Part shown: positions 30,684 through 39,524 of the stretch, piece after piece | Layout of the letters: the number at the start of each line of letters is the position of its first letter | Numbering within the stretch: position 1 is the first letter of the stretch | Origin: Chelativorans petroleitrophicus | GTDB lineage: Bacteria > Pseudomonadota > Alphaproteobacteria > Rhizobiales > Rhizobiaceae | Direction: 5' to 3' | Assembly: GCF_025398195.1 (NCBI RefSeq) | Contig: NZ_JAODNV010000024.1 | Span: forward strand, 1 to 41,397 | DNA length: 41,397 nt | Notes under the pieces: generated by a model | Databases searched by the model: none | What the model was told of the DNA's origin: nothing | What the model saw: only the letters and a program-made list of their open reading frames with translations | Translations under genes and position numbers: made by a program

Positions 30684-31385
30684 ATGAAGATCGCCGCCAT
30701 TGCCGACCTGCATGTGCGTGAGGATGCCTCCGTCTCCCACCGGGCCATGTTCAACGAGATCGGCCGCGAAGCCGATATTCTGGTGCTTGCCGGCGATCTC
30801 ACCGACCTGGGAAAGCCGCGCGAGGCCGAGCTGCTGGCTGAAGATTTGCGCGGCTGCGGCATTCCCGTGGTTGGCGTGCTCGGCAATCACGACCATGAAT
30901 GCAACGCCGTGGAGGATGTGACGCACGTTCTGCGCGAGGCGGGAATGCACCTGCTCGACGGCCAGTCCGTGGAGCTGAAGGGCGTAGGCTTCGCCGGCGT
31001 GAAAGGCTTCGCCGGCGGTTTTGGCCGGCGCATGCTTGCCTCCTTCGGCGAACCCGCCATCAAGGCAATGGTCGCGGAGTCGGTGAACGAGGCGATGAAG
31101 CTTGAAAATGCGCTGCGCCAGCTAAGCGCGGAGCGCGTTGTTGCCATCGTCCATTACGCGCCGATCGAGGAGACGGTTTCGGGTGAACCCTTGGAGATCT
31201 ACCCGTTTCTGGGCTCCTCCCGGCTTGCGGAGACCATAGATCGCTTTCCCGTGAACGCGGTCGTGCACGGCCATGCGCACCATGGCGTCTATGAAGGGCG
31301 CACGCCGGGCGGCGTGCGCGTCTTCAACGTGGCGCAGCGTATCGAGAAACCGAGCGGAAAGCCCTATGCGATCCTCGAAATTTGA
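30684..31385 (+). CDS. Calcineurin-like metallophosphoesterase
   Basis: 233 residues. Five metal-site motifs in order: ADLH (7-10), GDLTD, GNHDHE, VHYAP and GHAHHG. This is the binuclear metallophosphatase arrangement that hydrolyses phosphomonoesters or diesters. No signal peptide, so cytoplasmic. Starts 19 bases after the nucleotidyltransferase; the two may act on one nucleotide or RNA substrate, adding and removing a group. Only 14 bases separate its stop from the convergent ornithine decarboxylase stop. Confidence 0.83.
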   Translation: MKIAAIADLHVREDASVSHRAMFNEIGREADILVLAGDLTDLGKPREAELLAEDLRGCGIPVVGVLGNHDHECNAVEDVTHVLREAGMHLLDGQSVELKGVGFAGVKGFAGGFGRRMLASFGEPAIKAMVAESVNEAMKLENALRQLSAERVVAIVHYAPIEETVSGEPLEIYPFLGSSRLAETIDRFPVNAVVHGHAHHGVYEGRTPGGVRVFNVAQRIEKPSGKPYAILEI

Positions 31386-31399
31386 GCGCCTGCAGCTCT

Positions 31400-32533
31400 C
31401 TAGATCACATAGGCCTTGAGCGGGGCGAAGCCGTTGAAGGCCACCGAGGCATAGGTGGTGGTGTAGGCTCCGGTCCCCTCGATCAGCACTTCATCTCCGA
31501 TTGTCAGCGAGACGGGCAGGGGGTAGGGCGTCTTCTCGTAAAGCACGTCCGCCGAATCGCAGGTGGGCCCGGCAAGCACACAGGGCGCAGTCTCATCGCC
31601 GTCGCGTGGCGTGGCGACAGGATAGCGGATCGCCTCGTCCATGGTTTCCGCCAGTCCGCCGAACTTGCCGATATCGAGATAGACCCAGCGCACATCGTCG
31701 TCTTCGGACTTCTTGGAGATCAGAACGACTTCCGACTTGATGACGCCGGCATTGCCGACCATGCCGCGGCCGGGCTCGATAATGGTTTCGGGCAGGCGGT
31801 TGCCGAAATGCCGCTTCAACGCCTCAAAGATCGCTTGGCCGTAAGCCTGCGCCGTCGGCACGTCACGCAGGTAGCGCGTCGGGAAGCCGCCGCCCATATT
31901 GACCATCCTGAGCGAGATGCCCTTCTCGGCAAGCGCCTGGAAGACGAAGCGGGCATCCTTCAGCGCACGGTCCCAGGCCGAAAGGTCCGTCTGCTGAGAA
32001 CCTACGTGGAATGATACGCCATAGGGAGCGAGCCCCAGCGCCTTGGCCTGGCGCAAAACGTCCACGGCCATGGTGGGCACGCAGCCGAACTTGCGGGAGA
32101 GCGGCCACTCGGCGCCGGCTCCGTCCGTCAGCACGCGGCAGAAGACCTTGCTGCCGGGCGCGGCGCGGGCGATCTTTTCCACCTCTTCCACGCAATCGAC
32201 CGCAAACAGCCTTATTCCGAGCTCGAACGCGCGCGCGATGTCGCGCTCCTTCTTGATCGTGTTGCCGTAGGAGATGCGATCGGGTGTGGCGCCGGCCTCC
32301 AGCGACATTTCGATCTCGGCCACGGACGCCGTATCGAAGCAGGAGCCGAGGGAAGCAAGCAGGCGCAGGATCTCAGGCGCGGGATTGGCCTTTACGGCGT
32401 AGAAGATTCTGGAATCGGGCAACGCCTTCTCGAAGGCGAGGTAGTTCTCGCGCACGACGTCGAGATCGACGACGAGGCAGGGGCCTTCGGGTCGTCGGGT
32501 GGCGAGGAAGTCGAGGATGCGCTGGGTTGCCAT
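31400..32533 (-). CDS. Ornithine (or lysine/ornithine) decarboxylase, alanine-racemase fold
   Basis: 377 residues, the usual size of alphaproteobacterial eukaryotic-type ODCs. The PLP lysine is K48 in YAVKANP. HVGSQ (176-180), GGGFP (214-218) and EPGRG (253-257) bind the phosphate. C325 in GPTCDSAD is the catalytic cysteine of the neighbouring subunit, so the active site forms at a dimer interface. It makes putrescine from ornithine and starts polyamine synthesis. ATG 32533 is fixed by a GGAG site. A leader of about 420 bases with conserved-looking structure precedes it and probably regulates it. Confidence 0.92.
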   Translation of the reverse strand: MATQRILDFLATRRPEGPCLVVDLDVVRENYLAFEKALPDSRIFYAVKANPAPEILRLLASLGSCFDTASVAEIEMSLEAGATPDRISYGNTIKKERDIARAFELGIRLFAVDCVEEVEKIARAAPGSKVFCRVLTDGAGAEWPLSRKFGCVPTMAVDVLRQAKALGLAPYGVSFHVGSQQTDLSAWDRALKDARFVFQALAEKGISLRMVNMGGGFPTRYLRDVPTAQAYGQAIFEALKRHFGNRLPETIIEPGRGMVGNAGVIKSEVVLISKKSEDDDVRWVYLDIGKFGGLAETMDEAIRYPVATPRDGDETAPCVLAGPTCDSADVLYEKTPYPLPVSLTIGDEVLIEGTGAYTTTYASVAFNGFAPLKAYVI

Positions 32534-32955
32534 CGGATTCTCCATCGGGGCGGTGCGGCCGCCCGTTCGCAAGCTCAAGCTCTGCGGACCCATTGGTCCG
32601 CGGTGGACAAAGGATGCAGGCGAAGCCTCCGATCGCCCGGAAAAACCGGGTGTTGCAAGCCGCCTGAGCATTTCGGCGAGCACCCGCGCCTGACGCGAAC
32701 GCTCTCTTTGTCTGCCTCAGCTTTGGATGGGAAACCCCTCCGCACTGCCGGCAATGAAGGTGTGCCTCTTTAGTAACCCCGGTCTTTGGACAACCGGCAG
32801 ACACCAGAAAGGCCCGCACCGTCGTTGCTTCAAGATGTCCTCGATCTTCGGGTGGCCGTAAGACCGACTGGAGCGGTTAGGTCCAGGTACCGTACCGGCT
32901 CCCTCGCCATTCCGAGGGGCGGCGGACACCCACAGGCACGTGCGACTTTGGGCGA
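32534..32955 (-). ncRNA. Long structured 5' leader of the ornithine decarboxylase mRNA, candidate speF-type RNA
   Basis: A good promoter at 32961-32989 implies a leader of about 420 bases ahead of the ATG at 32533. It can fold. CCCTCG at 32901-32906 pairs with CGAGGG at 32913-32918. CTGCCGG at 32745-32751 pairs perfectly with CCGGCAG at 32794-32800, and CCGGT/ACCGG (32779-32783/32793-32797) offers a mutually exclusive hairpin that shares the same bases. Alternative pairing suggests a switch. The alphaproteobacterial speF motif known from comparative genomics sits before exactly this gene type. I identify it by position and look, not by a model search. Confidence 0.6.
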
Positions 32956-32960
32956 CGCGC

Positions 32961-32989
32961 GATATAGGCGCGTTGCCGGTCACAATCAA
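32961..32989 (-). promoter_or_regulatory. Probable housekeeping promoter of the ornithine decarboxylase gene
   Basis: Minus strand TTGATT (32989-32984), a 17-base spacer and TATATC (32966-32961), each close to the sigma-70 consensus with ideal spacing. Transcription would start near 32955 and produce the long leader. The divergent amidase gene begins at 33063. Confidence 0.55.
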
Positions 32990-33062
32990 TCGGAAATTCC
33001 TGTCGAGCTTGAAAAAATTCCCTTGACCGCCGATTGTCGTGTCAATGATGGGAGGTCCGGCG

Positions 33063-34250
33063 ATGACGACCACACGCGATCCTCTGAACGCGTTTCTGGA
33101 TTATCCGGAGGTACCGGTTGCCTCCGCAGCGGAAGGGCCGCTCAAGGGCCTCAGCCTCGCGGTCAAGGATATCTACGACGTGGCGGGCTATCCGACCGGC
33201 GGCGGCAACCCGCAGAAGGAAGCCGAAAGCCCGATAGCCGAGACCACCGCGCCCGCCGTCCAGGCGTTGCTCGATGCGGGCGCGCGTTTCATGGGCAAGA
33301 CCCAGACGGACGAACTGACCTTTTCCATGATGGGCATGAACGCCCATTTCCCTCCGCCGGTGAATGTGATGGCGCGGGAGCGCGTCACGGGCGGTTCGTC
33401 CTCCGGCTCGGTGGCGGCAGTGGCCGGCGGCCTTGCGGACATCGGCGTGGGCTCCGACACCAATGGCTCGATCCGTGCGCCGGCTTCGTTCTGCGGCCTC
33501 CTTGGTCTCAGGACCACGCACGGCCGAATCAGCATGGAAGGCGCGATGCCGCTCGCCCCGTCTTTCGACACTTTCGGCTGGTTTGCCCGGGACGCCGCCG
33601 TCTACGAGGCCGTCGGTGCGGTGCTTCTTGGCGAGGACACCCATTCAGAGGGGCTTGTCCGGCCGATGCGTATCGCAGAGCTGGAAATGCGGCTCTTCGG
33701 GCCGGAGGAGCGCTCGGCCTACGATGCCATGCTCGCCCGCGTCCTGAAGCGGTTTGACAGGGCGCCCGGTTTTCTTGCGCTTCCGGGAGATCTGGAAGAG
33801 CTGTTCACCTGCTTCAGGCAGATCCAGGCCTATGAGGCCTGGGGCGTCCACGGACCCTTCCTTTCGCAGAAGGACCGCGACCTCGGCCCCGGAATCAAGG
33901 AGCGCTTCGCCTACGGCCGCTCCATCGATTCGGCCACGGTCGAAGCCGCGCGGCGCAGGCGGCGCGACTTTCAGGCGGATTTCGCCGCGCTTATGGGGCC
34001 CGACATGGTGGTGATCCTGCCCACGCAGCCTTCGGCGGGACCGCTCAAGATCGCGACCCATGATGAGCTGGAAACCTATCGCGGCAAGGCCCTGGCCCTC
34101 ACCTCCATTGCCGGCCTGCTCGGCTGGCCCCAGATTTCGATTCCCCTGGGCACGGTCCACGGCGCGCCGTTCGGCATCTCCCTCATGGGTCCGGCGGGCA
34201 GCGACCGTCAGCTCATCCGGCTTGCCGCCGACATCCTCTCCGCCGCCTGA
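33063..34250 (+). CDS. Amidase-signature family hydrolase
   Basis: 395 residues. The Ser-cisSer-Lys triad is visible: K35 in AVKDIYDV, S112 in GGSSSGSVAA and S136 in SDTNGSIRAPAS, the nucleophile. Family members hydrolyse amide bonds of small molecules, such as indoleacetamide or acylamides, but the substrate cannot be told. Shorter than GatA (about 480), so not a glutamyl-tRNA amidotransferase. ATG 33063 has GGGAGG eight bases upstream. A LysR regulator follows after three bases and is probably co-transcribed. Confidence 0.86.
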   Translation: MTTTRDPLNAFLDYPEVPVASAAEGPLKGLSLAVKDIYDVAGYPTGGGNPQKEAESPIAETTAPAVQALLDAGARFMGKTQTDELTFSMMGMNAHFPPPVNVMARERVTGGSSSGSVAAVAGGLADIGVGSDTNGSIRAPASFCGLLGLRTTHGRISMEGAMPLAPSFDTFGWFARDAAVYEAVGAVLLGEDTHSEGLVRPMRIAELEMRLFGPEERSAYDAMLARVLKRFDRAPGFLALPGDLEELFTCFRQIQAYEAWGVHGPFLSQKDRDLGPGIKERFAYGRSIDSATVEAARRRRRDFQADFAALMGPDMVVILPTQPSAGPLKIATHDELETYRGKALALTSIAGLLGWPQISIPLGTVHGAPFGISLMGPAGSDRQLIRLAADILSAA

Positions 34251-34253
34251 GAC

Positions 34254-35177
34254 ATGGACACGCTCACCCGCATGCGGGCCTTTCTCAAGGTGGTGGAGGC
34301 GGAAGGATTCTCCGCTGCCGCGCGCAAGGCTGGCAAGTCGAAGGCGCTGCTTTCGAAATATGTGCGCGAGCTCGAGGACGAGCTCGGTGCCCTGCTCATC
34401 AACCGTACGACGCGGAAATTCTCGCTCACCGAGGCGGGCCACACCTATTACCGGCGGGCAGGCGAGATCCTGCGCGAGATCGACATGCTGGCCGAATCCC
34501 TTCGGGAGTCGTCGGGCGAGATTCGCGGCCGAATCCGGCTGACTGCGCCGCGCACTTTTGCCGATGCGCCCATCGGACGCTCGCTCATCGACTTCGCGGT
34601 GGCACATCCCGACGTCGTGCTCGACATTCACCTGGACGACCGCTTCGTGGACCTCGTGGAAGAAGGGTTCGATCTGGCCATCCGCATCACGAGGCTCGAT
34701 GATTCCTCGCTGATCGCGCGTCGGCTTGCTCCCTTCCGCATACCCTTGTGCGCCTCGCCCGTGCTCATCGAGAAGCATGGCCTGCCGTGCCATCCGCGCG
34801 ATCTGGCGAACCTACCCTGCATCGTGGATACCAACAGCCGGTTCCGCCACAACTGGCTTTTCCGTGAAAGGGACGGGACGGCGATCTACGTTCCGGTGTC
34901 CGGCCCGATCGAGGCGAACAGCCCGTTTGCCGTGCGCGCGGCAGCCGTGGCCGGGCTGGGTTTTGCCATCATCCCAGACTTCATCGCCGAGCCGGACATC
35001 AGGGCAGGGCGCCTCGTCACCCTCCTCGACGACTATCTGGCCGATGGGGCAGGCGTCTATGCGGTCTATCCGCACCGCAGGCACCTTCCGGCCCGGGTAC
35101 GGGCGCTGGTCGATTTTCTCGCGCGCTGGATGAAGGAGAATGGCCGAAGCGAGGCAGGCGACGGCCCGTATGTCTGA
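34254..35177 (+). CDS. LysR-family transcriptional regulator
   Basis: 307 residues. N-terminal winged helix-turn-helix (about 1-60: MRAFLKVVEAEGFSAAARK, then KALLSKYVRELEDELGALL, with RTTRKFSLTEAG). An effector-binding periplasmic-protein-like domain (about 90-290) includes VRAAAVAGLGFAIIPDFIAE. Belongs to the large CrgA-like group. Starts three bases after the amidase stop, so it may be made with the amidase and respond to its substrate. Its target is unknown; regulation of the amidase or of the neighbouring ODC gene is possible. Confidence 0.88.
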   Translation: MDTLTRMRAFLKVVEAEGFSAAARKAGKSKALLSKYVRELEDELGALLINRTTRKFSLTEAGHTYYRRAGEILREIDMLAESLRESSGEIRGRIRLTAPRTFADAPIGRSLIDFAVAHPDVVLDIHLDDRFVDLVEEGFDLAIRITRLDDSSLIARRLAPFRIPLCASPVLIEKHGLPCHPRDLANLPCIVDTNSRFRHNWLFRERDGTAIYVPVSGPIEANSPFAVRAAAVAGLGFAIIPDFIAEPDIRAGRLVTLLDDYLADGAGVYAVYPHRRHLPARVRALVDFLARWMKENGRSEAGDGPYV

Positions 35178-35302
35178 CTTCCCGGCCAAACGGACCGTTC
35201 GGGCGCAGTCCTTGGCGCGTGGCCGGACGCTCCGCCCGGTCCCAATTTCGCCCGCTTCATGCGGGACAAGGCCGCATCCGCAAAGCGATGGGGTGGTGGC
35301 GC

Positions 35303-35959
35303 ATGCTGACAATTTGCCGTAAGGCGTCGGGCACGGTTACAGCGCTTCTCGCACTCTCCGCTCCCGCTTTTGCCCATCCGCACGTGTTCGCCGAAGCCCG
35401 TCTTGATGTTGTCGTGAACGGCGATCAGGTGGAGGCGCTGCGCCATCTATGGCGTTTTGACGATCTGTTCTCCAGCACCGTTCTCATCGAGTTCGACCGG
35501 AACAAGAACCTTGAGCTCGATCAGGGCGAATTGCAGGAGGTCGCAGGCGTCGTCCATGAATCGCTTGCCGAGTTCAATTACTTCCAGATCGTCACGGCGA
35601 ACGGGAAGGACGTCGCCATGCAAGCGCCGGCCGAGCTCATTGCCGACTTTACCGACAACCAGCTCATCATCCTTTTCGAATCGCTTCCGAAGGAGCCGAT
35701 CCCGCTTGAAGGCACGGTCGCTTTCGGCGTTTACGATCCCACCTTCTACACGGCCATCGACTTCACCGAGGATGAATACATGGCCGTCGAAAACCTGCCG
35801 CCGGGCTGCAGCCGGCAGGTCATCCGTCCCGACCCTGAAGAAGCCATTGCCCAGAATCAGGAGACACTGACGGAGGCTTTTTTCAATGATCCGGCCGGCA
35901 ATGACTTAAGCAAGATCTTCGCGACAACGCTTGAGATCACGTGTGATGCGAATGGCTAG
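35303..35959 (+). CDS. DUF1007-family periplasmic protein
   Basis: 218 residues from ATG 35303; ATG 35288 is equally possible. A signal peptide (TVTALLALSAPAFA) ends just before HPHVFAEARLDVVV, the DUF1007 signature at the mature N-terminus, where the histidines could bind metal. An acidic segment FDRNKNLELDQGELQE resembles an EF-hand-like calcium site. DUF1007 genes normally precede nickel/cobalt exporters, as here; the next gene overlaps this stop by 14 bases. Confidence 0.83.
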   Translation: MLTICRKASGTVTALLALSAPAFAHPHVFAEARLDVVVNGDQVEALRHLWRFDDLFSSTVLIEFDRNKNLELDQGELQEVAGVVHESLAEFNYFQIVTANGKDVAMQAPAELIADFTDNQLIILFESLPKEPIPLEGTVAFGVYDPTFYTAIDFTEDEYMAVENLPPGCSRQVIRPDPEEAIAQNQETLTEAFFNDPAGNDLSKIFATTLEITCDANG

Positions 35960-37004
35960 CGCGGCTTCGAAAGAGCCGGATGTTGCAGATCGCAAGACAG
36001 CGGGTCTCTTCGCCGCCTCCCTCTTTGCGGGAATGGCGATTGCCGCGGCCTTGCTGGTTCCGGCCGCCGCCCTTGCGCAAAGCTCGCTCGGCATCGGCAC
36101 AGCCGAGCCGTCGATGGCCCCGGCGGGTCCTTTCGCCGGTTTCCTGCAGTGGGTGAATGCCGAGCAGCAGCGTTTCTATCGCGCGCTGACCGGCGCGCTC
36201 AAGGCCATGCGGGACGACGGCTCGCAGCTCTGGCTGCTGATCGGCCTTTCCTTCGCTTACGGCGTCTTCCACGCGGCGGGGCCGGGTCACGGCAAGGCGG
36301 TCATTTCCTCCTACATGCTTGCCAATGAGGTGGCGTTGAGGCGCGGCGTGGTGCTTTCCTTCGCCGCGGCCCTGATGCAGGCCGTATCGGCCATCGTTCT
36401 GACGGGCGTCGTGTTTCTCGTGCTGCGCGGTACGGCCATCTCGATGACCGATGCGACCCGGTTTCTGGAGACCGCAAGCTTCGCACTGATCGCGGCCTTC
36501 GGCGCCTGGCTGCTGTGGCGCAAGCTCGGCCCGCTTCTCCTGCGTGGGGGCCGGACGCACAGCCTCTCGGCCGCACATGCCCATGCACACCCTCATTGTG
36601 ATCATGCGCATGACCATGCGGCCGGCGAGATCTGTGATTCCTGCGGCCATGCCCATGCGCCCGACCCTATGCGCCTTACAGGTGACCGCCTGGATTGGCG
36701 TGCCGCTTGGTCGGCTGTGGCGGCAGTGGGCCTGCGGCCGTGCTCCGGCGCTTTGATCGTTTTGACATTCTCCTTCCTCAACGCCCTGTGGATGGGCGGC
36801 GTCGCCTCCGTCTTCGCAATGGCCGCAGGCACTGCGATCACCGTGTCCGTGCTGGCCAGTTTCGCCGTTATGGCCAAGGACCGGGCCTTGCGGCTTGCGG
36901 GAGGGGGACGGCTCGGCGCGCGCATTCATGCGGGCATTGAGATTTTCGGTGCTTTTCTGGTTTTAATCTTGGGGCTTATCCTGCTGGCGGCCAGCCTCGG
37001 CTGA
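35946..37004 (+). CDS. NicO/RcnA-type nickel/cobalt exporter
   Basis: 352 residues from ATG 35946 (ATG 35952 is possible). An N-terminal hydrophobic segment is followed by the family motif HAAGPGHGKAVISSY (about 108-122). A histidine-rich cytoplasmic loop (HAHAHPHCDHAHDHAAG, about 215-240) is a likely metal sensor/binder. VGLRPCSGALIVLTF is the second conserved motif. Six to seven membrane helices; exports Ni2+/Co2+ across the inner membrane. Overlaps the DUF1007 gene, so the two are coupled. No metal-responsive repressor or box was recognised next to it. Confidence 0.87.
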   Translation: MRMASAASKEPDVADRKTAGLFAASLFAGMAIAAALLVPAAALAQSSLGIGTAEPSMAPAGPFAGFLQWVNAEQQRFYRALTGALKAMRDDGSQLWLLIGLSFAYGVFHAAGPGHGKAVISSYMLANEVALRRGVVLSFAAALMQAVSAIVLTGVVFLVLRGTAISMTDATRFLETASFALIAAFGAWLLWRKLGPLLLRGGRTHSLSAAHAHAHPHCDHAHDHAAGEICDSCGHAHAPDPMRLTGDRLDWRAAWSAVAAVGLRPCSGALIVLTFSFLNALWMGGVASVFAMAAGTAITVSVLASFAVMAKDRALRLAGGGRLGARIHAGIEIFGAFLVLILGLILLAASLG

Positions 37005-37050
37005 AACATGGCCGCAGGTTCGGGCACGGTAACGGCCACGCCCGCCTTCG

Positions 37051-37587
37051 CTACGATCCCGCGGCGTCGGATTCCCCTTCCTCGTTTCCGAAGCTGAGCA
37101 GCCGGTCGAGAAGGTGGAGCAGCTGGTCGCGGTTCTCCGGTCCGCCAAGGGTGGCCACGATGCGGTTCTCGTGGTCCTGCCACAGCGCCACCATCCGCTC
37201 CACGAAGTTGACGCCTTCTTCCGTGAGATACAGCGAGTGCGAGCGCCGGTCCGACTTGTCCTTGTGTCGCACTGCGAGCCCCCGCGCCTCGATCCCGTCC
37301 ATCAGGAAGACGAAGTTCGCCCGTTTGATGCCCAGCTTGTCGGCGATGGTCGTTTGTTTCTGCCCCGGATATTTGGCGATCATGGCGAGCACGGAGAACT
37401 CCGCCGGGCGCAGCTTGAGCTTCGCCAGCGCGCCTGCGAAATCCTGATGAACCAGCAGTTGCGCCCGCCGCAACTTGAAATCGAGAAGAGAGGTCATGCA
37501 GGGAAGCCGCGGACGATCCGCCAAGGCCTCTTCTGAATCAATCGCCTTGCGGGACGGTTTCTCTGATCTGGCAACGGGCAAAGTCAT
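37051..37587 (-). CDS. MarR-family transcriptional regulator
   Basis: 178 residues from ATG 37587 (GGAGGT site immediately upstream). A winged helix-turn-helix at about residues 65-130: LRPAEFSVLAMIAKYPGQKQ, then LGIKRANFVFLMDGIEARGL, and the wing DKSDRRSHSLYLTEEG, which is the MarR DxRxxxxxLTxxG motif. MarR proteins are dimers that release DNA on binding phenolics or other ligands. Ligand and targets unknown; it is convergent with the nickel exporter and downstream of the FAD oxidase. Confidence 0.87.
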   Translation of the reverse strand: MTLPVARSEKPSRKAIDSEEALADRPRLPCMTSLLDFKLRRAQLLVHQDFAGALAKLKLRPAEFSVLAMIAKYPGQKQTTIADKLGIKRANFVFLMDGIEARGLAVRHKDKSDRRSHSLYLTEEGVNFVERMVALWQDHENRIVATLGGPENRDQLLHLLDRLLSFGNEEGESDAAGS

Positions 37588-37934
37588 GTCACCTCCATAG
37601 CGGGCGTCGAGCGGAAGAAAGATCAGGCAGGCGGAGACTCTGCGGCTGGTTGTCCGGTGTTGCCGCAGCAACTCGGCAGCAAACGCCGCGCCGGTATGGT
37701 CGCGCGGTCAAGGCCAATGAATGCGGCGAATTCGGCGCAAACGCCTCCGCCCCCAAAAGGACTGAATCAAAAACGTATAGCGCAATAAGCTACGGCATAG
37801 CCGCTTTCATGTTCTGATTACGACGTTTACAGTTCTGGGTGCGTCATAAGAGAACGAGACAGCAGCAGTAAAGCAGGCCATTTCACGTTCAAACGGCGTG
37901 AAGTTCGCTGCATAAATCTGTGATATTTAGCCTG
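37588..37934. other. Intergenic region upstream of the MarR gene
   Basis: This 347-bp gap lies before the MarR gene and after the FAD oxidase, both on the minus strand. It contains an inverted repeat TTCACG/CGTGAA (37882-37887 and 37897-37902, nine-base spacer) that could be a terminator stem of the oxidase or an operator. I see no gene or known RNA in it, and no clear promoter hexamers. Confidence 0.4.
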
Positions 37935-39218
37935 TCATACGATCGTTTGTATAATGTGTACAGCCTGCGCGCCCCATTCGATGCCGGCTTCCCGCACCTG
38001 GCGCGCGGTGCGGCTTTCGGCAGGTGTGACAGGCAGCGGCAAGTCGTTTTCGGCGAGGGTGCCGAGGATGTAGCGCGCCAGCACCTGGCCGAAAGCCGTG
38101 CCCGGCGCGATCCCCCGCCCGTTATAGCCGCTGACGGCGATGATGCGCGGCGCGAGACGGTGGAATCGCGGCAGGCTGTCAGCCGTCGTGCCGATCATGC
38201 CGTACCAGCCGTGCCGGAAGGTGACACCGCCCAGCCTGGGAAACAGTTTCTTCACCGTCCGGTGCGCCCACATTTCATGGACGGCCCGGCCGGTCCCCCT
38301 CAGCGCGCCGACGCTGCCGAAGATGAGCCGACCTTGCCGGTCCCTGCGGAAGGAGGTCAGCACCTTGTTGGTGTCCCACGCGCCCTGGCGTTCCGGCAGG
38401 ATTTCTCGAGCCGCCTCTCCGTCCAGCGGGTCCGTGGAGAAGTTGAAATAGGGCAGGAGAACGAGTTCGCCGCGAAGCTCCGGCCAGAGCGCCGTCGTGT
38501 AAGCATTGGTGGCGGCGATCACCCATTGGGCGCGAATGCTGCCCCTTTCCGTCGCAACGCGCCATTGCGAGCCTTCCTGCGTGACCGCGACCGCGCGCGA
38601 GCGCGTGAAGACCCGGGCCCCGGCATCAATGGCCGCCCGCGCCAGCCCCCGCGCATAGGCAAGCGGCTGGATCGTGCCTGCACGAAGGTCGAGCAAGGCG
38701 CCCGCATAGGCTTCGGTACCCAGCTTCGCGGCAGCCTCGCTGGCATTCAGCAGGCGGACGGGTGCGCCGCGCGCAGCCCATTGTTCGGCCCGCTTCGCCA
38801 GTTCGCGCAACCCAGTCGCCCCGACGGCACAGTGAAGCGTTCCGGCCCGTTCCGGCTCGCATGCGATACCGTGCCTCTCAATGAGATCGAAGACCGTGGC
38901 CGGTGCGTTGCCGAGGAGATCGAGAAGGCGTTCGCCGTAGGGTTCGCCGAGAGTGCGCAGCAGAATGTCCGGTTCCACCCACATGCCGGCATTCACCAGC
39001 CCAACATTGCGGCCGGAGCCGCCGTGGCCGATCTCGGCCGCTTCCAGCACAGCCACCTTGGCGCCGCCGGAAGCCAGATGCAAAGCGGCCGAAAGTCCCG
39101 TGAAGCCGCCGCCAACGATTGTCACATCGGCTACGATCGCGCCGGAAAGAGCGGAGGTTTCCGGCGCGGGCGGCGCGGTTTCGGCCCAAAGTCCCTGGCC
39201 GTCAGCGTCACTGCGCAT
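37935..39218 (-). CDS. FAD-dependent amine oxidase/dehydrogenase (DAO family, PuuB-like)
   Basis: 427 residues from ATG 39218. The FAD-binding GGGFTGLSAALHLA (about 36-49), a following ADP-contact Glu in VAVLEAAEIG, and GGSGRNVGLVNAGMW are the DAO-family core. C-terminal SGYNGRGIAPGTAFG is the FAD-closing motif. Such proteins oxidise amino acids, gamma-glutamylputrescine or related amines. No ribosome-binding site at a good distance is visible; further upstream in-frame ATGs at 39311 seem unlikely. A polyamine link to the ODC gene is tempting, but five other genes lie between. Confidence 0.85.
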   Translation of the reverse strand: MRSDADGQGLWAETAPPAPETSALSGAIVADVTIVGGGFTGLSAALHLASGGAKVAVLEAAEIGHGGSGRNVGLVNAGMWVEPDILLRTLGEPYGERLLDLLGNAPATVFDLIERHGIACEPERAGTLHCAVGATGLRELAKRAEQWAARGAPVRLLNASEAAAKLGTEAYAGALLDLRAGTIQPLAYARGLARAAIDAGARVFTRSRAVAVTQEGSQWRVATERGSIRAQWVIAATNAYTTALWPELRGELVLLPYFNFSTDPLDGEAAREILPERQGAWDTNKVLTSFRRDRQGRLIFGSVGALRGTGRAVHEMWAHRTVKKLFPRLGGVTFRHGWYGMIGTTADSLPRFHRLAPRIIAVSGYNGRGIAPGTAFGQVLARYILGTLAENDLPLPVTPAESRTARQVREAGIEWGAQAVHIIQTIV

Positions 39219-39524
39219 TGTAATGAACTCAGCCTGAAGGAATCTGCGTAGGATTTTGCACGGGGCGCGGAAAATGCCAATGGCCCGCCGCAAACCGGCG
39301 TGCGGGAACAAATGCGGTCATGCGTTGCAGCGGCCAGGGGCAATCGCTCGCAACGCTGAAGCGTGGCTGCCCGCCTGCGAGCAGCGGGCATAAGTCAAAC
39401 TGAAAAGCCCATTGCTTGCCAGTCTGCTATCTTCGGCTGTTGTCAGCCAAAATGGCGGCCGCAGAGCGGGCAGCATGTAATTCATCAACTCATAAAGCTC
39501 ATCAATTTATGAAGCGGTGCTTCC
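39219..39524. other. Divergent intergenic region with inverted repeats
   Basis: The region lies between the FAD oxidase and the long unrecognised gene. It holds a GC-rich hairpin TGCCCGC/GCGGGCA (39368-39374 and 39384-39390) and a seven-base inverted repeat GCGTTGC/GCAACGC (39322-39328 and 39350-39356). A third dyad, TCATAAA/TTTATGA (39490-39496 and 39506-39512), lies just before the start codon of the long gene. These may be operators or a boundary; no gene is supported. A GTCAG near 39438 does not extend into a convincing tts box. Confidence 0.4.

Noticed and set aside
37920-39251. Plus-strand frame of 443 codons opposite the FAD oxidase
   Set aside because: Antisense shadow; the minus-strand frame has all DAO-family motifs.
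39305-39326. GGAAC followed by CGTT as a further EcfG promoter
   Set aside because: The spacer is 13 bases, outside the 16-17 required.
39438-39470. Possible tts box (type III secretion promoter) before the long gene
   Set aside because: Only the GTCAG core is present; the rest of the consensus does not follow.
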